From NCBI GenBank assembly GCA_964250265.1, contig CAXUFG010000001.1, forward strand, positions 1 to 64,000: a stretch of 64,000 nt of DNA, written 5' to 3'. The position numbers were made by a program, and so were the translations under genes. The notes under the pieces are model-generated. The model ran no database searches. It was not told the DNA's origin and saw only the letters and a list, made by a program, of their open reading frames with translations. Every line of letters starts with the position of its first letter. Position 1 is the stretch's first letter. Source of the DNA: GCA-003244245 sp964250265. GTDB taxonomy: Bacteria; Actinomycetota; Actinomycetes; Mycobacteriales; Pseudonocardiaceae. Shown here piece by piece: positions 51,591 through 60,694 of this stretch.

Positions 51591-52736
51591 TCAAAGCAGT
51601 CCGCGTTGGCCCGATATGTCTCCATGTCGGGCCTGACATAGGGGGGTCATCCAGTGGTGGGGGTCGGGCGCGGCGCCGCGTTGGATGGCGGTGAGAGAGG
51701 CGCGAAGCTGGGCGGTGATGGGGCCGGGAGCGCCGCTGCCAATGGTGAACTCGCCACCAGGGTGGACGACCCTCCCGACGGGGGTGATCACCGCGGCGGT
51801 ACCGCAGGCGAAGACCTCGGAGATGTCCCCGGCCTGGACACCCTTCTCCCACTCCTCCGTGGAGAGCCGTCGCTCCTCGACGCCTAACCCGTGATCCCGG
51901 GCCAGGATGAGCAGGGAATCACGGGTAATCCCGGGCAGCAGAGCGCCAGTGAGCTCAGGAGTCACCAGCCGCGCCTGCTTGCCCTCGCCGAAGACGAAGT
52001 AGAGATTGTTGGTGCCCATCTCCTCGACCCAACGCCGCTCGACCGCATCTAGCCATACGACCTGGTCGCAACCGTTGTCGGCGGCCTGTTGCTGGACCAC
52101 CAGCGAGGCGGCGTAGTTGCCGGCAAACTTGGCTGCTCCGGTACCGCCGGGTGCGGCACGGACATATTCGGTGCACAGCCAGACGCTGACCGGCTCAAGC
52201 CCGTCGCGGAAGTATGGCCCAGCCGGGGAGGCGATGAGCAGGTACCGGTAGTTCGAGGCAGGCCGCATCCCAAGGCCCACCTCGGTGGCGAACAGCATCG
52301 GTCGCAGGTATAGCGACTCCTCCCCGCCGGCTGCGGGCACCCAGCCGATGTCGGCGCGCACCAGCTCACGCAGTGAGCCGAGGAACAGCTCGTCAGGAAG
52401 CTCTGGCATCGCTATCCGGCGGGCCGAGGAGCGCAGCCGGGCAGCGTTGGCCAGCGGCCGGAAGCAGGACACTGTGCCATCTGGCTGCCGGTAGGCTTTG
52501 AGGCCTTCGAAGATCGCCTGCCCGTAGTGCAGCACCATGCTGGCCGGGTCCATCACCAGCTGCTGGTAGGGACCGATCTGGGCGTCATGCCAACCACGGC
52601 CCGCGGTCCAGCTGATCTCCACCATGTGATCGGTGAAGTACTTGCCGAAGCCGGGCGCGGCCAGGATCTCCGCGCGCCGTTGGGGTGACACCGGACCGCG
52701 GTGCGGCAGCCGAGTGAACAGTGGCGCGGCGCTCAT
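51591..52736 (-). CDS. ilvE: Branched-chain amino-acid aminotransferase
   Basis: A 381-aa fold-type IV PLP aminotransferase (last step of Leu/Ile/Val synthesis). FEGLKAYRQPDGTV, GAAKFAGNYAAS (PLP lysine) and VEEMGTNNLYFVF are present. ATG 52736 begins MSAAPLFTRLP. Most family members end shortly after a WMTP-like motif; here 16 more residues follow (from LCQARHGD), coded by the palindrome at 51608-51633, so the C-terminal tail is probably acquired by insertion of that element. Confidence 0.93.
   Translation of the reverse strand: MSAAPLFTRLPHRGPVSPQRRAEILAAPGFGKYFTDHMVEISWTAGRGWHDAQIGPYQQLVMDPASMVLHYGQAIFEGLKAYRQPDGTVSCFRPLANAARLRSSARRIAMPELPDELFLGSLRELVRADIGWVPAAGGEESLYLRPMLFATEVGLGMRPASNYRYLLIASPAGPYFRDGLEPVSVWLCTEYVRAAPGGTGAAKFAGNYAASLVVQQQAADNGCDQVVWLDAVERRWVEEMGTNNLYFVFGEGKQARLVTPELTGALLPGITRDSLLILARDHGLGVEERRLSTEEWEKGVQAGDISEVFACGTAAVITPVGRVVHPGGEFTIGSGAPGPITAQLRASLTAIQRGAAPDPHHWMTPLCQARHGDISGQRGLL
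51608..51633. terminator. Hairpin inside the 3' end of ilvE (copy 2 of the pair)
   Basis: GGCCCGATATG (51608-51618), loop TCTC, CATGTCGGGCC (51623-51633): an 11-bp stem with one G-T mismatch. Its loop and stem are the reverse complement of copy 1. It lies within the last codons of ilvE. Confidence 0.75.
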
Positions 52737-52906
52737 GACCAGCACGGTATCCCGTCGAGCACAGAAATGGTAGGACGTCCCACTACTCAAAACGTGCCTC
52801 ATGCTGGCTCGCGTGAGCAAGCCTCGGACGGTGCGGATTACTCGCACCCGGCTCGCAGAGATCGGTACTCGTGAGCGCGTAACAGTGTTATAGCACCAAA
52901 CGCCAC

Positions 52907-53221
52907 TCACGCACCAAGCCGCTGCGCGGCTTGGTGCGGGTCCAGGCGTTCGAGGCCGCCGATACCGTCGAAATCGCGATCAGGTGAGACGATGATCGAG
53001 ATACCACGACGGAGCGCGGTTGCCGCGTGCACAGCGTCACGAACCCGGAGAGCCGGATGGGTCGCCACGAGGTTCAGCGCTAAGCGGAGATCATCCTCAC
53101 CGAAGTCGTGCAGCAGGCACAGCGCGGCAACGTCGCGTGCTTGCTCGCGGACGCGCGCCCCATCGAGCCCCCGCCGGGGAACCGCATCACTCGACAGCCG
53201 GCCCGTGACATCTGCTCGATC
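52907..53221 (-). pseudogene. PIN-domain (VapC-like) toxin remnant
   Basis: An open frame of 104 codons ending at 52907 encodes the C-terminal part of a PIN-domain protein: RVREQARDVAALCLLHDFG, ALRVRDAVHAATALRRGIS, then IIVSPDRDFDGIGGLERLDP. The late acidic residues of PIN nucleases (RDA and SPDRDF) are kept. There is no ATG, GTG or TTG start near its 5' end, an in-frame TGA lies at 53222-53224, and the N-terminal half with the first catalytic aspartate is missing. No antitoxin gene is beside it. It appears to be a truncated or frameshifted relic between gcvT and ilvE. Confidence 0.68.
52910..52938. terminator. 13-bp perfect hairpin at the end of the PIN remnant
   Basis: CGCACCAAGCCGC (52910-52922), loop TGC, GCGGCTTGGTGCG (52926-52938). 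It overlaps the last codons of the remnant and would form a strong hairpin at the 3' end of the leftward gcvT transcript before ilvE. No T-run follows. Confidence 0.65.
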
Positions 53222-53293
53222 TCATTCTTGATCAACGGCCAGTCGGACACCGGGATGGGCGCGGCATCGAGGACCCGGCGCGCCGCCTCCAAG

Positions 53294-54397
53294 CTAGCGC
53301 ACGTGGGAGGGCACGAAGGGAGGTTTGACGACCTCGCAGGGCAGCGCACGGCCACGGACGTCGACTTCAACGACCTCGCCAGGCCGCACCGCGACATCGA
53401 GCAGGGCCAGCGCGATGCCAGTGCGCAAAGTGGGGGAAAAGGTTCCCGAGGTGGTCTCCCCCAGCGGCACACCCTCCGTGGACCGCACCGCCATGTGCGG
53501 TCGCGGCACCCCGCGCGTAGTGGCGCGAAGCCCGCGCAGCCGCCGCGACGGGCCAACCTCGCGCTCCGCGAGCAGCGCCGCTCGGCCCCAGAACGCAGGT
53601 TTGTTCCACCCGATGGCCCAGGCCAGGCCGCCCTGCAGAGCAGTGATGTCCGGCCCGAGGTCCTGGCCGTGCAGTGGGTAGCCCATCTCGGTACGCAGGG
53701 TGTCGCGAGCCCCGAGCCCGCACGCCCGGCCACCCAGTGGGCCCGACGCGGCGAGCAGCGCCTCCCACAGCGCCGGCGCATGCGCCCAGGGCGCCAACAA
53801 CTCGTAGCCCCGTTCGCCGGTGTAGCCGGTACGACCCACCCGCACCGTCGCGCCATCCTGCTCGGCATCGACGAAGGCCAGGTAATCGAGGTCGGCGAGC
53901 GGCAGGCCCACGGCCGCAAGTAGCTCCGCCGAGCGGGGTCCCTGCACGGCGAGCACGGCGTACTCGTCGTGCCGATCGGCCACCGTCACCGCCGGAGGCG
54001 CCACAGCAGCCAGCCGATGAGCGAGGACTGCGGCGTTTGCCGCATTCGGTATGCAGAACACCTCGTTCGCGCCGACCAGATAGGCGATCAGATCGTCCAG
54101 CACGCCACCGTCCTCAGCGCAGAACAAGGTGTATTGGGCGTGTCCGGGCGCGACCTTTCCCAGATCAGCGGTGAGGCAGGAGTTGACGAATTGGGCGGCC
54201 CCGGGCCCGGTGACGCTTACCTTGCCAAGGTGCGAGACGTCGAACACGCCCACTGCCTCGCGCACCGCAGTGTGCTCGGCGACGACGCCCCCGCTGGGAT
54301 AGCTGATCGGCATCTCCCACCCACCGAACGGTCCCAGAGTGGCGCCGGCTTCGACATGGAAGGCGTGCAGGGGTCCGCGGTGCAGGTCAGGACTCAC
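53294..54397 (-). CDS. gcvT: Glycine cleavage system aminomethyltransferase (T protein)
   Basis: A 367-aa folate-dependent T protein that takes the aminomethyl group from GcvH and releases ammonia. N-terminal LGPFGGWEMPISY, HLGKVSVTGPGAAQFVN, and GLGARDTLRTEMGYPLHGQD are conserved. GTG 54397 begins MSPDLHRGPLHAFH. It is 44 kb from gcvP/gcvH and divergent from pepA. Confidence 0.94.
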   Translation of the reverse strand: MSPDLHRGPLHAFHVEAGATLGPFGGWEMPISYPSGGVVAEHTAVREAVGVFDVSHLGKVSVTGPGAAQFVNSCLTADLGKVAPGHAQYTLFCAEDGGVLDDLIAYLVGANEVFCIPNAANAAVLAHRLAAVAPPAVTVADRHDEYAVLAVQGPRSAELLAAVGLPLADLDYLAFVDAEQDGATVRVGRTGYTGERGYELLAPWAHAPALWEALLAASGPLGGRACGLGARDTLRTEMGYPLHGQDLGPDITALQGGLAWAIGWNKPAFWGRAALLAEREVGPSRRLRGLRATTRGVPRPHMAVRSTEGVPLGETTSGTFSPTLRTGIALALLDVAVRPGEVVEVDVRGRALPCEVVKPPFVPSHVR

Positions 54398-54486
54398 GGC
54401 TATGGAACGCTACATCCAGTGGCGATCGTCACCGTCACCTGCCCGCAGCATTCCGCCCATCTGGCCAGATCAACGAGGAGATCACC

Positions 54487-55974
54487 GTGACTACCCCGAC
54501 GCTGCGTCTCACGGATGCCTCGGTGACCACCGCGACCGTCGATGCCCTCGTGGTAGGGACCGTGCTCGGCGACGGAGGTCCCCGGCTCCTCCCGGGCAGT
54601 GAAGAAGTCGACGCTGCATTCGGCGGGGCGCTCACCGAGCTGCTGTCCGTGCTCGGCTCCCGGGGAAAGGCCGATGAGGTGATCAAAGTACCCACCCGGG
54701 GAGCCATCAGCGCACCGCTGCTGCTCGCTACTGGCCTCGGCGAGGTCGACGGCCAGCCCACCAGCGAACAGGTGCGCCGAGCAGCGGGAGCAGCCTCCCG
54801 AGCGCTGTCGGGAACCTCTCGGGCGATCACGACGCTGTCCAGGATCGATCTGACCGCCGCTGCGGAGGGCACCGCGCTGGGCAGCTACGCATTCACCGCA
54901 TATCGTTCCACCAACGGCGACGGACCGCTGGGTCAGATGGATCTGTCGGTGCCTTCGGGCAGCAACGCCAGCGCAGAGCAGGACCTCGCCCGGGCCGCCA
55001 TGATTGCCGAATCGGTTGCTGCTGCGCGCGATCTGGTGAACACGCCACCCAACGACCTCTATCCCGCGTCGTTCGCCGACCGCGCCGTGACGATGGCGCA
55101 GGCCGCTGGGCTGCGTACCGAGGTGCTGGATGAGAAGGCACTGCGGCGTGAAGGCTACGGCGGGATCCTCGGTGTCGGCGGCGGATCGTCCCGCCCGCCG
55201 CGGCTGGTCCGGCTGCATCATGCCCCGGCCGCGGCGAGGGCGAAGGTGGCCCTGGTCGGCAAAGGGATCACCTTCGACACCGGCGGCATCTCGATCAAGC
55301 CGGCGGCGAAGATGGAGGAGATGACCATGGACATGGCGGGTGCGGCCGCCGTGGTGGTCACCGCGGTGCTGGCCGCACGGCTGGAACTGCCGGTCGAGGT
55401 GATCGCCACCGTGCCGATGGCCGAGAACATGCCCTCGGCCACCGCTTACCGGCCGGGAGACGTGCTCACAATGTACGGGGGCACCACCGTCGAGGTGCTC
55501 AACACCGACGCAGAAGGCCGGCTGATCCTCGCCGATGCACTGGTCCGCGCGGCGCAAGACGCCCCGGACTACATCATCGACACCGCCACGTTGACCGGCG
55601 CCCAGATCATCGCGTTAGGCAACCGCACGCCGGGGATCATGGGCACACCGGAGTTCCGTGATCGGGTCACCGCGATCTCGCAGCAGGTCGGGGAGGGCGG
55701 CTGGGCTATGCCGCTACCTGAACATCTGCGGTCCGATCTTGACTCGAAGCTCGCCGACATCGCCAACGTGGCAAGCCACCGCTGGGGCGGCATGCTCGCC
55801 GCCGGGGTGTTCCTGTCCGAGTTCGTTCCCGACGGCATCCCTTGGGCGCATCTGGACATCGCCGGGCCGGCCTACAACTCCGGCTCACCGTGGGGGTACA
55901 CCGGCAAGGGAGGGACCGGAGTACCGGTCCGCACCCTGGCTGCGGTCCTGGCGGACATAGCCGAACGGGGCTGA
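54487..55974 (+). CDS. pepA: Leucyl aminopeptidase (M17)
   Basis: A 495-aa M17 aminopeptidase with two-zinc site motifs VGKGITFDTGGISIKP and NTDAEGRLILADAL (the family signature) and MDMAGAAAV. It removes N-terminal residues from peptides in the cytosol. GTG 54487 has GAGGAG nine bases upstream. It matches Rv2213 next to gcvT. Confidence 0.93.
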   Translation: MTTPTLRLTDASVTTATVDALVVGTVLGDGGPRLLPGSEEVDAAFGGALTELLSVLGSRGKADEVIKVPTRGAISAPLLLATGLGEVDGQPTSEQVRRAAGAASRALSGTSRAITTLSRIDLTAAAEGTALGSYAFTAYRSTNGDGPLGQMDLSVPSGSNASAEQDLARAAMIAESVAAARDLVNTPPNDLYPASFADRAVTMAQAAGLRTEVLDEKALRREGYGGILGVGGGSSRPPRLVRLHHAPAAARAKVALVGKGITFDTGGISIKPAAKMEEMTMDMAGAAAVVVTAVLAARLELPVEVIATVPMAENMPSATAYRPGDVLTMYGGTTVEVLNTDAEGRLILADALVRAAQDAPDYIIDTATLTGAQIIALGNRTPGIMGTPEFRDRVTAISQQVGEGGWAMPLPEHLRSDLDSKLADIANVASHRWGGMLAAGVFLSEFVPDGIPWAHLDIAGPAYNSGSPWGYTGKGGTGVPVRTLAAVLADIAERG

Positions 55975-55984
55975 TCCGCTGGGA

Positions 55985-56314
55985 TTACTCCTGTTGCTCC
56001 CGCTTACGCTGGCGAGCGGTGTAGTCACGCATCCGCTGCGGGTAGCCGACCAGGGCAACGTCATAGACCGGAATTCCCAGCCGCTTGCCCAGCCGGCGCG
56101 CGCCCTCGGCACCGTCGATCCTGCGCCGGGTCCACTCACCGTCGTGCGCGACCAGCACGACGGTGGTCTCGGTGACCGCGGTGCGGGGCTCGACGAACGC
56201 CTCCACTCCCCGACGGGACGCCGCCCACTGCTCAAGGTAGTCGACGTCAGCGGTGGACGCGGCGCGCGTCGTCCCGGCATGCCGCCTGCCCAGGATTCGA
56301 TCCAGCACTCCCAC
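55985..56314 (-). CDS. Small conserved hypothetical protein
   Basis: A 109-aa protein, not tied to a named family here. It starts GTG 56314 with GGAGG seven bases upstream. Recognisable stretches are VLDRILGRRHAG, VVLVAHDGEWTRRRI and LGKRLGIPVYDVALVGYPQRM, suggesting a compact alpha/beta fold. Similar proteins lie between pepA and lpdA in related actinobacteria. It converges with pepA (10 bases). Confidence 0.65.
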   Translation of the reverse strand: MGVLDRILGRRHAGTTRAASTADVDYLEQWAASRRGVEAFVEPRTAVTETTVVLVAHDGEWTRRRIDGAEGARRLGKRLGIPVYDVALVGYPQRMRDYTARQRKREQQE

Positions 56315-56497
56315 CTCGACACCTCCTTCGCCACCTGTTCTTCGGCATGAATCGCGCCAGCTCAACGCACAATGCCAGGGCAATTACTCCGCAGCGCGGT
56401 GCGATCTCGCCCACGTCGCCGACCTGCTGGGCCTGGTGACAAGATGGCAGCGGCGCCCAACCCCACGTTACCGACGTCTGCTTGAGGAGCGTCTGAA

Positions 56498-57898
56498 GTG
56501 ACAGGCACCCCAGTCACCAGTACCTCAGTATCTGAGCCATCCGCCGATGTGGTCATTCTCGGTGGTGGCTCGGGCGGTTACGCCTGCGCGCTGCGTGCGG
56601 CCCAGCTGGATCTGACGGTCATCCTGGTGGAGAAGGACAAGCTCGGCGGTACCTGCCTGCACCGTGGCTGCATCCCGACCAAGGCCCTGCTGCAGGCTGC
56701 TGAGGTAGCCGATGCCGCTCGCGACGGCCATCAGTTCGGGGTGAAGACCGCGCTTGAGGGCATCGACATGGGCGGCGTCAACAAGTACAAGGATGGCGTC
56801 GTCGCCAAGATGTTCAAGGGTTTGCAGGGGCTGGTGTCGTCCCGGGGGGTCACCTATGTGGAGGGCACCGGGCGCTTCGTCGCCCCCAACGCCGTCGATG
56901 TCGACGGGCGGCGCTACACCGGTCGAAACATCGTGCTCGCTACTGGTTCCTACGCCAGGTCCCTGCCCGGCCTTGAGATCGGTGGCCGATTCATCACCAG
57001 CGATCAGGCACTGAATCTGGACTACGTGCCCGATCGCGTGGTGGTGCTGGGTGGCGGCGTGATCGGAGCCGAGTTCGCCAGCGTATGGCGCTCCTTCGGC
57101 GCCGAGGTGACGGTAGTCGAGGCGCTACCGAGGCTCGTGCCCGCTGAGGACGACTTCTGCTCCAAACAACTGGAGCGAGCCTTCCGCCGGCGCGGCATCG
57201 CATTCAAAACCGGAGTTCGGTTCACCGGCGCAACCCAGTCCGGCTCCGGGGTCACCGTGAGTCTGGAGTCAGGGGAACAGCTCGAGGCCGATCTGCTGCT
57301 GGTAGCGGTCGGCCGGGGACCGAACACCGCTGAGGCCGGGTATTCCGAGGCCGGCGTGCGAATGGATCGCGGCTTCGTGCTCACCGACGACCGGCTACGA
57401 ACGAACCTTCCGGGGGTATACGCGCTGGGGGACATCGTGCCCGGGCTGCAGCTCGCGCACCGCGGGTTCGCCCAGGGCATCTTCCTCGCCGAAGATATCG
57501 CCGGGCGCCGGCCCACCCCGATTGACGAGGACGGCATCCCGCGAGTGACCTACTGCGAGCCCCAGGTGGCCTCGGTCGGGCTCACCGAGACGCAGGCCAG
57601 GGAGCGCCACGGCGAGATCGAGACCCTCACCTACGACCTCTCCGGCAACGGTAAGAGCGTCATCCTGCAGACCAGGGGGGCGATCAAGCTGGTACGCGCC
57701 AAGAACGGCCCGGTGCTCGGAGTACACATGGTAGGCGACCGGGTCGGCGAGTTGGTCGGCGAGGCCCAGTTGATCGTCAACTGGGAGGCTTACCCGGAGG
57801 ATGTTGCTGCACTCGTGCACGCTCATCCGACGCAGAACGAGGCGCTTGGCGAGGCGCATCTCGCTCTGGCAGGCAAGCCACTGCACGCGCACGGCTAG
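56498..57898 (+). CDS. lpdA: Dihydrolipoyl dehydrogenase
   Basis: A 466-aa flavoprotein (E3) re-oxidising dihydrolipoamide for 2-oxoacid dehydrogenases and glycine cleavage. FAD motif VVILGGGSGGYACALRAA, redox disulfide in GGTCLHRGCIPTKALL, NAD motif VVLGGGVIGAEFA, and catalytic His-Glu in HAHPTQNEALGEAH. GTG 56498 has GAGGAG about ten bases upstream. It is 65 bases upstream of the E2 gene. Confidence 0.95.
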   Translation: MTGTPVTSTSVSEPSADVVILGGGSGGYACALRAAQLDLTVILVEKDKLGGTCLHRGCIPTKALLQAAEVADAARDGHQFGVKTALEGIDMGGVNKYKDGVVAKMFKGLQGLVSSRGVTYVEGTGRFVAPNAVDVDGRRYTGRNIVLATGSYARSLPGLEIGGRFITSDQALNLDYVPDRVVVLGGGVIGAEFASVWRSFGAEVTVVEALPRLVPAEDDFCSKQLERAFRRRGIAFKTGVRFTGATQSGSGVTVSLESGEQLEADLLLVAVGRGPNTAEAGYSEAGVRMDRGFVLTDDRLRTNLPGVYALGDIVPGLQLAHRGFAQGIFLAEDIAGRRPTPIDEDGIPRVTYCEPQVASVGLTETQARERHGEIETLTYDLSGNGKSVILQTRGAIKLVRAKNGPVLGVHMVGDRVGELVGEAQLIVNWEAYPEDVAALVHAHPTQNEALGEAHLALAGKPLHAHG

Positions 57899-57963
57899 CC
57901 GAGGAACAGACCTAGCGAACGAGCGCCCACAAGGACGGAAGACGACGGGAGTCGAGGGAACTG

Positions 57964-59703
57964 ATGGCGTACTCCGTGGCGATGCCTGCGCTCGGCGAGA
58001 GTGTCACCGAGGGGACCGTGACGCGCTGGCTCAAACAAGAGGGTGACACCGTCGAAGTCGATGAACCGTTGGTGGAGGTATCCACCGACAAGGTCGACAC
58101 CGAGATCCCCTCGCCCGCGGCCGGCGTGCTGGAACGGATCGTTGTGCCCGAAGACGAGACCGTAGAGGTAGGTGCGGAACTCGCCGTGATCGGCGATGCT
58201 TCCCGGCCCAGCACACCCGATCACCCCAGCACACCCGATCACCCCAGCACACCCGATCACCCTGGTGCACCTAGACACACCGAGCCCAAGAACACCGAGC
58301 CGCCGCGTCACGCCGCGCCCAACCACGCCGGACCCGGTCCCACCAGGGACGCTCAAGCCCGCTCGGCGGACCCGCCGCAGCGGGCCGAGACCCCGCCGTC
58401 CCCCGCAGGTTCGGGAACGCCCGTGACGATGCCGGCACTAGGTGAGAGCGTCACCGCGGGAACCGTAACTCGGTGGCTCAAGCAGGTCGGAGACACCATC
58501 GCGGTGGATGAGCCGCTCGTCGAGGTATCCACCGACAAGGTCGACACCGAGATCCCCTCCCCGATAGCGGGCGTCGTGTTGGAGATCGTGATCGCGCAGG
58601 ACGAGACTGTCGCCGTCGGCGCCACCCTGGCAACGGTGGGTGAGCGCGAGGTCGAGGCGCCAGCGCCACCGGATAACTCCGAGCAGGTCCAACAATCTGC
58701 CCGGCCTGGGCGGGAGGCGATGCCCGACTTCGGTGGATCCGGGGATCCCGGCGGTGCACCGTACGTCACACCCCTGGTACGCAAGCTGGCGATGGAGCAC
58801 GGGATAGACCTGTCGTCTGTCCAGGGCACCGGAGTCGGCGGCCGGATCCGCAAGCAAGACGTGCTCGCCGCGGTCGAAGCGCCAGAACCCGAACCGGAGC
58901 CCCGACCATCGGCACCATCACCGCAGGAGCCGGCAACCCCTGTACCGCAGCAGCCGGTGAACCTACCGTCGGCGGCCTCCGAACTTCGTGGCAGGACCGA
59001 GAAGATGTCTCGGATGCGCAGCGTCATCGCGAAGCGGATGGTGGAATCACTCCAGATCTCGGCACAGCTCACGACCGTGGTGGAGGCCGACATCACCCGT
59101 CTGTCCCGGCTGCGTGATCGGGCCAAGCGCGAGTTCGAGGCCAGAGAAGGCGTCAAGCTCTCATTCCTGCCGTTCTTCGCCCAGGCCACGATTGAGGCGC
59201 TCAAGCAGCACTCCAGGGTGAACGCCTCGATCGACACTGACAAGGGCGAGGTCACCTACCACGGTGCGGAACACCTCGGCATCGCCGTGGATACCGAGCG
59301 GGGTCTGCTGGTGCCGGTGATCCACGACGCGGGTGACCTCAACATCGCCGGTCTGGCGCGTCGGATTGCCGACCTCGCCGCTCGGACGAGGACGAACAAG
59401 ATCACCCCGGACGAGATGAGCGGGGGCACCTTCACCCTCAGCAACACCGGCTCGAGGGGGGCGCTGTTCGACACCCCGATCATCCTGCAGCCGCAGGTCG
59501 GAATCCTCGGTACCGGCAGTGTGGTCAAGCGGCCGGTGGTGCTCTCCGGCGAGGACGGCGACACCATGGCGATCCGCTCGATCATCTACCTGGCGCTGTC
59601 CTACGACCACCGGCTGGTCGACGGTGCCGACGCCGCCCGATTCCTCAACACGATCAAACAGCGTCTCAGCGACGCCGCGTTCGAGGGGGACCTCGGACTA
59701 TGA
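57964..59703 (+). CDS. sucB: 2-oxoacid dehydrogenase E2 (dihydrolipoamide acyltransferase)
   Basis: A 579-aa E2 with two lipoyl domains (about residues 2-78 and 156-232, both with VEVSTDKVDTEIPSP, lipoyl-Lys underlined by context as the DK lysine), a peripheral-subunit-binding domain (about 262-300, LVRKLAMEHGIDLSSVQGTG) and a catalytic core (about 345-579) ending SYDHRLVDGADAARFL. In related genera this gene serves the 2-oxoglutarate and/or pyruvate complex (DlaT). The first inter-lipoyl linker has three PSTPDH repeats. ATG 57964 is preceded by a GGAG-type site. Confidence 0.92.
   Translation: MAYSVAMPALGESVTEGTVTRWLKQEGDTVEVDEPLVEVSTDKVDTEIPSPAAGVLERIVVPEDETVEVGAELAVIGDASRPSTPDHPSTPDHPSTPDHPGAPRHTEPKNTEPPRHAAPNHAGPGPTRDAQARSADPPQRAETPPSPAGSGTPVTMPALGESVTAGTVTRWLKQVGDTIAVDEPLVEVSTDKVDTEIPSPIAGVVLEIVIAQDETVAVGATLATVGEREVEAPAPPDNSEQVQQSARPGREAMPDFGGSGDPGGAPYVTPLVRKLAMEHGIDLSSVQGTGVGGRIRKQDVLAAVEAPEPEPEPRPSAPSPQEPATPVPQQPVNLPSAASELRGRTEKMSRMRSVIAKRMVESLQISAQLTTVVEADITRLSRLRDRAKREFEAREGVKLSFLPFFAQATIEALKQHSRVNASIDTDKGEVTYHGAEHLGIAVDTERGLLVPVIHDAGDLNIAGLARRIADLAARTRTNKITPDEMSGGTFTLSNTGSRGALFDTPIILQPQVGILGTGSVVKRPVVLSGEDGDTMAIRSIIYLALSYDHRLVDGADAARFLNTIKQRLSDAAFEGDLGL
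58207..58260. repeat. 18-bp tandem repeat in the E2 linker
   Basis: Three perfect copies of CCCAGCACACCCGATCAC lie at 58207-58224, 58225-58242 and 58243-58260, coding PSTPDH units in the flexible linker after the first lipoyl domain. Copy-number change would keep the frame and alter linker length. Confidence 0.92.
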
Positions 59704-59768
59704 AACTCCTCCCGCTGTAATCACGAACCCGGGTCGCGCACTCGGAGAGAACCGGAGAAGATCTCCCC

Positions 59769-60659
59769 ATGCGCGTCGCGATCGCGGGGTCGTCGGGTCT
59801 CATCGGTACAGCGCTGGTGGCGCTGCTGCGGCAGGCAGGGCATGACGTACTCCGATTGGTGCGCAGGTCTCCGCGTGCCCCTGACGAGCGAGCCTGGGAC
59901 CCATCAGCGGCAACGATGGACGCCGACACCCTGGATGGAACCGACGCATTGGTTAATCTGTGCGGGTCGGAAATGGGCAACAGGCGCTGGTCGGGTGAGG
60001 TCAAGCAGGCCATCCGGGACAGCCGGATCGGCCCCACCGAGGTACTCGCCGCGGCAGTCGCCGAGCACCGGGTCCCGGTGCTGGTGAGCGCCTCCGGGGT
60101 GGGTTACTACGGCGACACCGGCAACCGCGAGGTCGATGAGACCTCCCCGTCGGGCGCAGGATTTCTCGCGCAGGTCTGCCGTGACTGGGAGGCAGCGACG
60201 GTTCCTGCTGAGCGAGCCGGCGCGCGAGTGGTGCGGGTGCGCACCGGCCTGGTGATCTCCCCTGTCGGCGGTTTGATGGGTCAGCTCAAGCCGCTGTTCG
60301 CGGTCGGGTTAGGCGCTCGGCTGGGCAGTGGCGCGCAGTACATGCCCTGGATCTCGCTGGACGACGAGGTGGGCGCGATCCGCTTCGCGCTGGAACACGA
60401 CGAGATGTCCGGCCCGGTCAATTTCAGCGCTCCGGATCCGGTGACCAACGCCGAGTTCACCAAGGCTGTCGGCGAGGCGATGCGCCGCCCAACACCGCTC
60501 GTGGTGCCCGCCTTCGCGCTGCGCCTGATCCGCGGCGCTGAGCTGGTCGACGAGATGGTCATGACCGGACAGCGCGCGGTGCCGGCGGCACTACGTCAAC
60601 ACGGTTACCCATTCCAGCATCCGACCCTGTCCGCAGCGCTGGCCGCCGCGCTGGAGTAG
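59769..60659 (+). CDS. TIGR01777 family NAD-dependent epimerase-like protein
   Basis: A 296-aa extended SDR of the TIGR01777 (YfcH/SulA-like) family, matching Rv2216. N-terminal Rossmann motif VAIAGSSGLIGTALV (residues 3-17), SASGVGYYGDTGNREVDE and a C-terminal DUF1731-like end. Substrate unknown. ATG 59769 has GGAG upstream. It lies between the E2 gene and lipB in the lipoate-related run. Confidence 0.88.
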   Translation: MRVAIAGSSGLIGTALVALLRQAGHDVLRLVRRSPRAPDERAWDPSAATMDADTLDGTDALVNLCGSEMGNRRWSGEVKQAIRDSRIGPTEVLAAAVAEHRVPVLVSASGVGYYGDTGNREVDETSPSGAGFLAQVCRDWEAATVPAERAGARVVRVRTGLVISPVGGLMGQLKPLFAVGLGARLGSGAQYMPWISLDDEVGAIRFALEHDEMSGPVNFSAPDPVTNAEFTKAVGEAMRRPTPLVVPAFALRLIRGAELVDEMVMTGQRAVPAALRQHGYPFQHPTLSAALAAALE

Positions 60660-60694
60660 CGAATCGACTCCGGCTCCGGCGTAGTCTCGCGCTC

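Noticed and set aside
54400..55557. 385-codon open frame opposite pepA
   Set aside because: Antisense to an M17 peptidase with intact signatures; composition is His/Gly/Arg-rich and non-protein-like.
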